DNA from: Fulvimarina sp. | Lineage (GTDB): Bacteria; Pseudomonadota; Alphaproteobacteria; Rhizobiales; Rhizobiaceae | DNA: 64,000 bases | NCBI GenBank assembly: GCA_002700095.1 | Contig: PACL01000044.1 | Location: 33,555-97,554 of the forward strand | Reading direction: 5' to 3' | Part shown: piece by piece, positions 44,429 to 52,023 of the stretch | How positions within the stretch are numbered: the first letter of the stretch is position 1 | Layout of the letters: every line of letters begins with the position of its first letter | Notes under the pieces: model-generated | The model's input: the letters and a program-made list of their open reading frames with translations, nothing else | Database searches by the model: none | Told to the model about the DNA's origin: nothing | Translations under genes and position numbers: made by a program

Positions 44429-45447
44429 CTCCGCGGCCTCCCGAACAGCCGCGCGACTCCGCCGACGATGCCGCCGCGGGTGAAGAGGACGAGCAGGACG
44501 AGCAGGACGCCGAGGCCGAGCTTCCAGTGCTCGGAGAAATGCGCCAGCCAGTCTTCCAGCAGCAGCAGGGCGATGGCGCCGCCGATCGCGCCGACGAGAG
44601 TTCCCATGCCGCCGAGGACGACCATGACGATGAGTTCGCCCGAGCGCTGCCAGCTCATATAGGCCGGCGAGACGAACTCGGCCTGGTTGGCGAGCAGCAC
44701 GCCGGCGATGCCGGCGAGGGCGCCGGCGATGACATAGGCGGTCAGCTGGAACGCGAAGGGCTGGAAGCCGATCGCCTGCATGCGGACCGGGTTTTCCTTG
44801 GTGCCCCGCAGCACTCGGCCGAAGCGCGACAAAGTGAGGGCGCGAAGACCGACGAAGGCGAGGACTAGGACGCCGAGGCTCAGATAGAACAGGGCGAAAT
44901 CGCTCTTGAGGATCGGCAGTCCGAACAGCGTCGATCGGCCGCCCAGAGTGAGCCCGTCGTCGCCGCCATAGGCCGACAGCGAGACCATGAAGAAATACGC
45001 CATCTGGCCGAAGGCCAGCGTGATCATGATGAAATAGACGCCCTTGGTGCGGAGCGAGATCGCCCCGGTGACGAGGGCGAAGAGGGCCGAGGCCGCCACT
45101 GCGACGACGCCCTGAACGAGGATGTCGGAGATCCCGTGCGACGACAGGATCGCCACCGCATAGGCGCCGAGGCCGAGAAAGGCGGCATGGCCGAAGGACA
45201 CCATGGCGCCGTAGCCGAGGACGAGGTCGAGGGAGAGGGCGGCAATGGCGAAGACGATGATCCGCGTCGCGGTGACGACGAGGAACGGGTCGTTCACGGC
45301 GACCGCGACCGGCGGCAGAACGGCCAGCACCAGGAAGATCAGAAGGGCGGCGAGTGCGGTGCCGCGCCCGGCGAGCCTGCCGCCGCGCGGTGCCGCGACG
45401 TCCGGCACGGCACCGGTGATCGCAAGGTCGGAGGTCCGGGCGCTCAT
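44425..45447 (-). CDS. livM: Liv-type ABC importer permease (LivM-like), second system
   Basis: Protein of 340 residues with about ten membrane helices. LGYGAMVSFGHAAFLGLGAYA and GRVLRGTKENPVRMQAIGF are the LivM hallmarks, and VVLGGMGTLVGAIGGA is the C-terminal coupling region. It overlaps the genes on both sides by 4 bases. Confidence 0.93.
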   Translation of the reverse strand: MSARTSDLAITGAVPDVAAPRGGRLAGRGTALAALLIFLVLAVLPPVAVAVNDPFLVVTATRIIVFAIAALSLDLVLGYGAMVSFGHAAFLGLGAYAVAILSSHGISDILVQGVVAVAASALFALVTGAISLRTKGVYFIMITLAFGQMAYFFMVSLSAYGGDDGLTLGGRSTLFGLPILKSDFALFYLSLGVLVLAFVGLRALTLSRFGRVLRGTKENPVRMQAIGFQPFAFQLTAYVIAGALAGIAGVLLANQAEFVSPAYMSWQRSGELIVMVVLGGMGTLVGAIGGAIALLLLEDWLAHFSEHWKLGLGVLLVLLVLFTRGGIVGGVARLFGRPRS

Positions 45448-46370
45448 GCCGCCGCGCCTTTCGCCGGGAACAGCCCGGAGGGCCGGAAGAACAGCACCGC
45501 CGCCATCAGGATGTAGATCAGCATCGGCGCCAGCGTCTGGCCGGTCTGCGAGGCGGCGGAGGGTTCCATGACGGCCCGGAGCACGATCGGTCCGAATGTC
45601 CGACCCAAGGTGTCGACGAGGCCGACGAGGATCGCCGCGACGAAGGCACCGCGCACCGAGCCGACGCCGCCGATGACGATGACGACGAAGGTTAGGATGA
45701 GGATGCCGTCGCCCATGCCCGGCTCGACCGACAGGATCGGCGCGACCATCGCGCCCGCAAAGCCGGCCAGCATCGCGCCGAAGCCGAAGACCAGCATGAA
45801 CAGCCGGCGGATGTCGACGCCGAGCGCCGAGACCATCGGCGCGTTGACCGCCCCGGCTCTGAGCAGCATGCCGATCCGCGTGTGGTTGACGAGGAGCCAG
45901 AGGCCGACGGCGGTGAGAAGGCCAGCGGCGATGATGGCGACCCGGTAAAAAGGGTATTTCAGCGGCCCGATCAGCGGGATCGCGCCGGAGAGGATCTCAG
46001 GGATCGGCACGCTCATCGGCGCCGCGCCCCAGACGATCTTGACGCCCTCGTTGAGGATCAGGATCAGCCCGAAGGTCGCCAGCACCTGGTCGAGATGGTC
46101 GCGCTCGTAGAGATGCCGGAAGATCAGGACTTCGAGGACGAGACCGAACAGCAGCGCGGCGGGCAGCGCGATGGCGATGCCGAGAAGGAAGTCGCCGGTG
46201 AGCGCCGTGAAGGTCGCGGTGAAATAGGCCCCGACCATGTAGAGGACGCCATGGGCGAGGTTGATCAGGTCCATGATGCCGAAGATCAGCGTCAGCCCCG
46301 CCGCGACGAGGAACAACAGGATCCCGAACTGGACGCCGTTCAGCGTCTGGAGGAGGAAGAGGTTGAACAT
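45444..46370 (-). CDS. livH: Liv-type ABC importer permease (LivH-like), second system
   Basis: Protein of 308 residues from the ATG at 46368-46370. It opens with LQTLNGVQFGILLFLVAAGLTLIFGIMDLINLAHG, the LivH signature, and has VIVIGGVGSVRGAFVAA near the C-terminus. An upstream in-frame start would add 35 hydrophilic residues with no family match and is rejected. Confidence 0.93.
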   Translation of the reverse strand: MFNLFLLQTLNGVQFGILLFLVAAGLTLIFGIMDLINLAHGVLYMVGAYFTATFTALTGDFLLGIAIALPAALLFGLVLEVLIFRHLYERDHLDQVLATFGLILILNEGVKIVWGAAPMSVPIPEILSGAIPLIGPLKYPFYRVAIIAAGLLTAVGLWLLVNHTRIGMLLRAGAVNAPMVSALGVDIRRLFMLVFGFGAMLAGFAGAMVAPILSVEPGMGDGILILTFVVIVIGGVGSVRGAFVAAILVGLVDTLGRTFGPIVLRAVMEPSAASQTGQTLAPMLIYILMAAVLFFRPSGLFPAKGAAA

Positions 46371-46798
46371 ACCTTGCGCGTCATCATCCTCGAGGCCCGG
46401 TCCCGAAAAGTCCGGGAGGGAGATGGGATTCGATTGCGGGTGCCAGAGCGAAGCTCGCGCGCCCGTTCTCGGCATGCCGCCTCTTCAAGACGACGTCCTC
46501 GAAACGGAACCCCACGATCATGCCCGGCGCTGTCGCCCGACGGCGACGAACGGGGGATCATCATCCCCGCTTCGTCATCCCGGACTTGACCCGGGATCCA
46601 TGCCAAATTGCCGCGACCGCCAAGCCGGTTCTGAACGGAGTCCCATTCTGCCGCCGATCCATTCATGTTAGACAGCTTGGAATGGATCCCGGGTCAAGCC
46701 CGGGATGACGAGAGCCGCGACCCAACTGAAAGGCGGCATGCAGCGTTGCCGGATCCTTGCCGGTGAGATGGGCCGGCGAAAGGCTGACCCGCTTCGCC
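46371..46798. other. Intergenic stretch between LivH-like and LivK-like genes
   Basis: These 428 bases carry the inverted repeat pair at 46574-46710 and otherwise no gene I can support. Short frames on both strands lack ribosome sites and family resemblance. Two separate transcription units, or processing that raises binding-protein output, are both possible. Confidence 0.5.
46574..46710. repeat. Inverted pair of palindromic repeats
   Basis: GTCATCCCGGACTTGACCCGGGATCCA-type copies lie at 46574-46600 and, inverted, at 46683-46710, differing at one base over 27. Each copy is itself partly palindromic (CCCGG...CCGGG). This element is frequent in alphaproteobacterial intergenic DNA. The pair could fold into a long hairpin in the Liv transcript. 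Confidence 0.75.
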
Positions 46799-47980
46799 TC
46801 AGTTCATCTTGCAGTCCTTGGCGTAGTTGTCGGCGTAGTCGTCGAAGATCTTCTTTTCGATCTGCGTCTGGTACTTGCCGTCGTCGCGCTTGGCGACCTT
46901 GACGAGGTAGAAGTCCTGGATCGGATAGTGGTTCGGGCCGATCTTGAAGTCGCCGCGCAGCGAGGTGAAGTCGGCGGCCTGGAGCCCGTCACGCAGGGCT
47001 TCCGTCGCGGAGAGATCGCCATCCGCCGCCTTGATCGCCGCGTCGATCATCTGCGCCGCGTCATAGGCCTGCATGGCGTAGGTGCCGGGAACGCTGCCGT
47101 ATTTCGCCTCATAGGCGGCGACGAAGGCCTTGGACTTCTCGTTGTCCATGTCCGGCGCCCAGTTGGCGCCGCCGAAGAAGCCGACCGCCGCATCCTTTTG
47201 GGCCGGCAGCGTCGTCTCGTCGACGGTGAAGGCGGAGAGGAAGGGGATCGTCTCGAGCCCGGCCTGGCGATACTGCTTGACGAGGTTCACGCCCATGCCG
47301 CCCGGCATGAAGGTGTAGACCGCGTCCGGCTGCATCGCGGCGATCTGGGCGAGCTCGCCCGAGAAGTCGAGCTGCCCGAGCGGGGTATAGAGCTCGCCGA
47401 CGACCTCGCCCTTGTAGGAATGCTTGAAGCCGGCGAGCGCGTCCTTGCCGGCCTGGTAGTTCGGCGCCATCAGGAAGACCCGGCCGTAGCCCTCATCCTG
47501 GGCGTATTTGCCGAGCACCTCGTGCACCTGATCGTTCTGGTAGGAGGCGACGAAAAGGTTCTTGTTGCACTCGGCGCCGGCGAAGTTCGACGTGCCGGCA
47601 TTGGGGGAGATGAGAAAGGCGCCGCCGTCGGTGACGGGCTTGGCGATCGCCTGCAGGATGTTGGAGAAGATCGGGCCGACGACGAAGTCCGCTCCGTCGC
47701 GCTCGACCAGTTCGCGCGCCTTGTTGGCGGCGACGTCGGGCTTCAGCTCGTCGTCGACCGTGACCACCTCGGTCTCGAGCCCGCCGAGCTTGCCGCCCAT
47801 GTCCTCGACCGCCAGCATGAAGCCGTCCCGGGCCTGCTCGCCGAGAACCGCGGCGGGGCCGGAGAGGGTCAGGATCACGCCGACCTTCAGCTTGTCGGAG
47901 GAATTGTCCTGGGCCAGGGCCGGGGCGGCCAGGGCGCTCGCCGCCAGCAGGCCGATGGCGACGGTGCGGATCGTGGTCAT
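46799..47980 (-). CDS. livK: Liv-type ABC importer substrate-binding protein, second system
   Basis: Protein of 393 residues from the ATG at 47978-47980, with AGGGAGATGCAGGA upstream. The signal peptide ends in APALAQ near residue 24. The Peripla_BP_6 fold follows with KVGVILTLSGPAAVLGEQARDG and ADFVVGPIFSNILQAIAKPV. This variety is often found with aromatic-acid importers. It heads the second Liv operon, and operator F lies about 118 bases upstream, so uptake is probably induced with the catabolic genes. Confidence 0.92.
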   Translation of the reverse strand: MTTIRTVAIGLLAASALAAPALAQDNSSDKLKVGVILTLSGPAAVLGEQARDGFMLAVEDMGGKLGGLETEVVTVDDELKPDVAANKARELVERDGADFVVGPIFSNILQAIAKPVTDGGAFLISPNAGTSNFAGAECNKNLFVASYQNDQVHEVLGKYAQDEGYGRVFLMAPNYQAGKDALAGFKHSYKGEVVGELYTPLGQLDFSGELAQIAAMQPDAVYTFMPGGMGVNLVKQYRQAGLETIPFLSAFTVDETTLPAQKDAAVGFFGGANWAPDMDNEKSKAFVAAYEAKYGSVPGTYAMQAYDAAQMIDAAIKAADGDLSATEALRDGLQAADFTSLRGDFKIGPNHYPIQDFYLVKVAKRDDGKYQTQIEKKIFDDYADNYAKDCKMN

Positions 47981-48090
47981 TCCTGCATCTCCCTCATGAA
48001 AATCGACGATGGCCCCAGGCTCGAACAGACCCGTGTCAGGGCAGCCGGCAAGGCCCGGACGGGACGCGGCTTGGCAGCGCATCCATCCTG

Positions 48091-48118
48091 AAAATTAGTT
48101 TACACATAAAATAATCCG
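48091..48118 (-). promoter_or_regulatory. Operator site F, core TTTA-N4-TAAA
   Basis: On the plus strand: AAAATTAG, then TTTA CACA TAAA, then ATAATCCG, with the core at 48099-48110. The central four bases differ from the other sites, but the half-sites and flanks agree. Confidence 0.65.
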
Positions 48119-48124
48119 CCGCAA
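48097..48124 (-). promoter_or_regulatory. Promoter of the second Liv operon
   Basis: On the minus strand TTGCGG (48124-48119), a 16-base spacer, and TAAACT (48102-48097). Operator F fills most of the spacer and the minus-10 box. The same hexamers and spacing recur at site I. Confidence 0.55.
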
Positions 48125-48474
48125 CATCATCCGCCGCTCTTTTGAGCCGGCCCAATTTTTGTGCAGTGCGGCAGGGCCGGCGGATGCCGCAACCTCAGGA
48201 TCCGCCCAGGACGGCCTTCGAAACCCGGTGAAATCCGGGCACTCGTCAAGACGATGCCGCATCGCGGAAAAGCCGACTCTTCCGGATGCAGCGCCGCTGC
48301 CGACCGCCTTGTGCGGACACAGTAGCCGTCTGAGGGGTCGGTGCAAGCCCGGCATCCGGCCCGATCGGATTCGGCCGCTGCAAGGCGTTTCGGGTGGAGG
48401 AAGGTTCCGTCGCAGATCGATCAGGAGCGGGGCTGGTCGGAAGCGAGGCTCTCCTGCCTAAGACCGCCGCATCG

Positions 48475-49146
48475 TCAGCGCGGGGCCTCGGAATAGCGCT
48501 TCTCCAGCATCGCCACCAGCCGGACCGCCGGCCACAGGATGATGAGGTAGAGGAGCGCGGCGGCGATCAGCGGCGAGGGGTTCGCCGTCAGGGCCTGGGC
48601 GTCGGTCGCTTGTTTCAGGAGATCGGGCATGGCGACGACCGAGGCCAGCGAGGTGTCCTTGGCGATGGCGACGCAGTTGGAGGTGTGCGGCGGGATTGCG
48701 ATCCGCAGCGCCTGCGGCAGGATCACCTTCCACAGGATGGCCGGGAAATGCAGGCCGAGCGCCCGCGCCGCCTCGGTCTGGCCGTTCGGGATCGCCTGGA
48801 TGCCGGAGCGGAAGACTTCCGCGGTGAAGGAGGAAAGCACCAGCGACAGCGCGAGGACAGCGGAGGCGAAGGAGGACAGGCGGATGCCGACGAAGGGCAG
48901 GGCGTAGTAGACCAGGACGAGCACGACGAGGATCGGCAGGGCCCGGAAGATGTCGATGAAGCCCACGGCCAGATAACCGATCGGCTTCGGAGCGTAGAGC
49001 CTGAGGATGCAGAGCCCGATCCCGCAGAGCGAGCCGATGAGAAGCGTGCAGACCGCCAGGAGCGCGGTGTTCTTCAGCCCGGCGATGAGCATCGGGAAGA
49101 CCCGCAGCATGACGTCGATGTTGAAGAAGGTGTCGATGAAACCCAT
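48475..49146 (-). CDS. Polar amino acid ABC importer permease
   Basis: Protein of 223 residues with about five membrane helices. The HisM/GlnP segments are GLKNTALLAVCTLLIGSL near the N-terminus, VGFIDIFRALPILVVLVLVYYALP in the middle, and the coupling loop EAARALGLHFPAILWKVILPQALR. It lies 132 bases after the matching binding-protein gene. No second permease or ATPase gene adjoins it, so it may form a homodimer and borrow an ATPase encoded elsewhere. Confidence 0.9.
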   Translation of the reverse strand: MGFIDTFFNIDVMLRVFPMLIAGLKNTALLAVCTLLIGSLCGIGLCILRLYAPKPIGYLAVGFIDIFRALPILVVLVLVYYALPFVGIRLSSFASAVLALSLVLSSFTAEVFRSGIQAIPNGQTEAARALGLHFPAILWKVILPQALRIAIPPHTSNCVAIAKDTSLASVVAMPDLLKQATDAQALTANPSPLIAAALLYLIILWPAVRLVAMLEKRYSEAPR

Positions 49147-49278
49147 GGGGTGCTCCGCGGGGCGCGTCGGTGTCGTTGGGGAGGGCGCTCGGCGAGACGG
49201 GGCGCGGCGGTCATGGCCGCGCCCGCATTCCTTCGTCCGGCGGATGATCCGCGGCGTCGTGCGGGAGAGCGCGACGGC

Positions 49279-50097
49279 CTATTCGGCCGCAGGGATCGGC
49301 AGGACCTCGACCGTCGAGGTGCCGGCGTCAGGAGCGACGCCGAGCCACTTCTCGTGAAGCTTCGCCATGGTGCCGTCCTGCTTGATGGCGCTGATCGCGT
49401 CGTTGATCTCGCCGAGCAGCGGCGAGTTCTTCGCCATCATGATCGCGAAGCGGTCGCCGGTCTGGATGCGTTCGGCGATCTCGAGCTGCGGCATCTGCTT
49501 CATGGCGTACTGGAAGCCGCCGATGTCGCTGATCCCGCCGGCGACCCGGCCGTTCTGCACGTCGAGCAACAGGTTCTGGAAGGTGTCGTAGCCCTTGTAG
49601 TCGCCGAAGCCGTATTTTTCCTGGTTCTCCTTGATCCAGGTCTCGCCGGTGGAGGTGGAGAGCGCGCCGACCGGCTGGCCTTTCATGTCCGCCAGCGACT
49701 TCACGGGCGAGCCGATCTGGGTCACCAGCGCCAGGTCGCTGTCGTAGTAGCCCTGGGTAAAGGACTGGTTCTGCAGGCGCTCGTTGGTGATCGAGATGGT
49801 CGAGATCGCCATGTCGATGCGCCCCGAGGCGGTGGCGGCGAACAGCGCCTGGAAGCCGAGATCCTGGAACTCCACCTCGTCGCCCATGCGTTTGGCGATC
49901 TCGTTGGCGAGGTCGACCTCGAAGCCTTCGAACGAGCCGGTCTCGGTCTTCACCTCCCAGGGCGGGTTGGCCGGATAGGCGCCGACGGTCAGCGTGTCGG
50001 CAGCCGCGACCTGCGGCATGGCCAAAATCCCCGCCGCGGCGAGCCCGAGCCACGCCAGGGTCGTCATCTTGTTGGTCGTCTTTCTCGTCGTCGTCAT
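49279..50097 (-). CDS. Polar amino acid ABC importer binding protein
   Basis: Protein of 272 residues with a signal peptide (WLGLAAAGILAMPQVAAAD, cut near residue 33) and the SBP_bac_3 fold: LTVGAYPANPPWEVK, FEGFEVDLANEIAKRMG, RIDMAISTISITNERLQ and GTMAKLHEKWLG. These proteins bind amino acids or related cations. The ATG at 50095-50097 is preferred to a start 18 codons upstream. It follows IorB by 234 bases in the same direction. Confidence 0.92.
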   Translation of the reverse strand: MTTTRKTTNKMTTLAWLGLAAAGILAMPQVAAADTLTVGAYPANPPWEVKTETGSFEGFEVDLANEIAKRMGDEVEFQDLGFQALFAATASGRIDMAISTISITNERLQNQSFTQGYYDSDLALVTQIGSPVKSLADMKGQPVGALSTSTGETWIKENQEKYGFGDYKGYDTFQNLLLDVQNGRVAGGISDIGGFQYAMKQMPQLEIAERIQTGDRFAIMMAKNSPLLGEINDAISAIKQDGTMAKLHEKWLGVAPDAGTSTVEVLPIPAAE

Positions 50098-50331
50098 GTG
50101 AGCCTCATTTTCCCAATCGCGGTTTGCCGGGTCCGGCCGGTGCGGAGGCAAGCTCCTCCGCGAGCATCAGACGTCCTCGCCGCATCCTTCGCAAGCGCTC
50201 CGGTGCGGCGGTTGTCAGTCTCGTTGCAGGCGTCGCTCCCCGACCCTCGATGGGGCGCCTTCCGAAGTCCGACGTTCGCGCTTCGCAGTTCGACATCCGG
50301 CCTGGCTGCGATGCTGGCCGGTCATCGCCGG

Positions 50332-52023
50332 TCAGGCGGCAGGTGCCGAACCCGCCGTTCCCTCCGGAGGCTGGGTCGGGCCGGTGAAAGAGGGGCCGGC
50401 GAAGGAGGCGACCGTCTGCAGCGCTCCGTCCAGCATCGTGCCCTGCTCGTCCTTCAGCGCCGCCTCGCGCAGGCGTCGCAGCCAGCCGGCCGCGTCGTCC
50501 TGGGCTTCCAGCAGCGGCAGCGCCGATAGCACCCGGTCGAACTTCGACAGGCCGCGCGCATGAGTGTCGCTGTACCCCTTGATCAGGCGCCGGCATTTCA
50601 GGATCTCGACGGCGAGGTCGTAGTCCCTGGCGACGGTGCCCAGCGCCAAGCGGTACCATCGGTCGATGTGCTCGGCCTCCACGGCGTGGCGCAGCAGCGA
50701 GCGGCGCCAGCGCCGCATGCCGCCGATCACCCAGAGCATGCCGAAGCCGAAGACCCCGTCGGTGCGGATGTGGCGCCCCTTGTTCACCCGCTTGTCGAGC
50801 CATGTTGCAAGGCCCGGTCGGGCCTCGATCCAGCGGCCGAGCCGGGCCGGCATCGCGCCACAGATTTCCTCGATCCGCGGGTGGAAGTATTCCGTCACCT
50901 TGAGGACGTCGTCGTCCCTGACCCCGATCTCGCGTCGCAGCCGTGCCGACCGGCTGGAGCGGGTCTTCAGGTCGGCGACGCGGATGACGTCGTCGTAGCA
51001 GAAGGCGTTGGCGAGATACTTCGCCGCGGTGTGCGACAGGACGAAGCCATGGGCGGCGTCGTCTTTGGTGAGGGCTTCGTCGAGACGGTCCAGATACTCG
51101 GCGCCATAGGCCGGATCCTGATAGTCGACGACCTTGCGCAGCCCCGGCTCGGCCATCTCCCGCACGACTTCGGGCAGCGCCGCGATGCGCCGGTCGAGCT
51201 CGCGCCATTGCGCGAGGAGGCGCTCGTCGCCGACGGGTTCGCCGGCGCGGGTCGCAGCCGGACCGTCGGTGCGCGAATCCTCGCTTTCCGGCTGCCCCCC
51301 AAGCGGCAGCGGCGCCGCGGAGGCATGCTCGACGCGCGGCGGCTGCGGCGCGCCCATCTTATCGCCGCCCTGCCGCCGGGCAGCCTCGTCGCAGGCGAGG
51401 GCGAAGGCGCGGAGGCTGGCCTCGACGCCGCGTCCCGATTCCCGGATCGTCGCCTCGAAGCTCTCGCGCGGAAACGGCAGGACGCCGGCACCGGCGAGGG
51501 CGCCGAACAGGCTGGAGGAAATGACGCTGCCCGCCTCGACGGCCATCTTCTCCATGTCGAAGCCGATGAAGGTCTTGGCCGCCTTCTGCGCGGCGATCTC
51601 GACCTCGTGGGAAGACGCGCGCCCGTCGCCGGGCGCGATCTTTTCCGACACCGCGGCGATCCGGTGGGACGAGGCGATCAGCGTCGTCCGGTTCGGCGTG
51701 ACGAAGCCCCGGATGATGGCGCGGCCCGCCTCCATCAGCTCCGCCGCGATCATCACGTCGACGTCGCCCGGCGACGGCGACAGCGAGAACACCGGCTGGC
51801 GGCCGCGGTCGGGGCACATCTCGACATAGTAGATGGTGGCGCCGGTCCGCTGGGCGACGCCGGCGACCGAGGTCGACTGCGCCCGGTAGCCGTTGCGCTC
51901 GGCGACATCGACGACCCAGTTGGTCAGAACGCCGCCGCCCTGGCCGCCGACGGCGAGGATCGCGACCCGGAGGATCCTGTCGCCGAGCACCGAGTCCGGC
52001 CCGTGGTCGAGGGCGACGGTCAT
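50332..52023 (-). CDS. iorB: Indolepyruvate ferredoxin oxidoreductase, beta subunit (long form)
   Basis: Protein of 563 residues. Residues 15-210 form the 2-oxoacid oxidoreductase gamma-type domain (RVAILAVGGQGGGVLTNWVVDVAE, YRAQSTSVAGVAQRTGATIYYVE). A variable linker (about 220-260) leads to a helical C-terminal domain, with FCYDDVIRVADLKTRSSR and YHPR-like segments, seen in the long form of the subunit. With IorA it would convert indolepyruvate or another arylpyruvate to the arylacetyl-CoA with ferredoxin as acceptor. It overlaps the IorA stop by ATGA. It offers a second way to break down tryptophan, through transamination. Confidence 0.9.
   Translation of the reverse strand: MTVALDHGPDSVLGDRILRVAILAVGGQGGGVLTNWVVDVAERNGYRAQSTSVAGVAQRTGATIYYVEMCPDRGRQPVFSLSPSPGDVDVMIAAELMEAGRAIIRGFVTPNRTTLIASSHRIAAVSEKIAPGDGRASSHEVEIAAQKAAKTFIGFDMEKMAVEAGSVISSSLFGALAGAGVLPFPRESFEATIRESGRGVEASLRAFALACDEAARRQGGDKMGAPQPPRVEHASAAPLPLGGQPESEDSRTDGPAATRAGEPVGDERLLAQWRELDRRIAALPEVVREMAEPGLRKVVDYQDPAYGAEYLDRLDEALTKDDAAHGFVLSHTAAKYLANAFCYDDVIRVADLKTRSSRSARLRREIGVRDDDVLKVTEYFHPRIEEICGAMPARLGRWIEARPGLATWLDKRVNKGRHIRTDGVFGFGMLWVIGGMRRWRRSLLRHAVEAEHIDRWYRLALGTVARDYDLAVEILKCRRLIKGYSDTHARGLSKFDRVLSALPLLEAQDDAAGWLRRLREAALKDEQGTMLDGALQTVASFAGPSFTGPTQPPEGTAGSAPAA

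Larger units (their letters stand above)
47981..48474. other. Control region upstream of the second Liv operon
   Basis: These 494 bases hold operator F, its promoter, and the T-rich 16-mer at 48156-48171. From about 48180 to 48474 I see no gene, repeat or hairpin that I can support. Confidence 0.5.

Noticed and set aside
48394..50529. Plus-strand open frame of about 710 codons
   Set aside because: It lies opposite the amino-acid permease and binding-protein genes, whose family motifs are clear, and has no recognisable domain.
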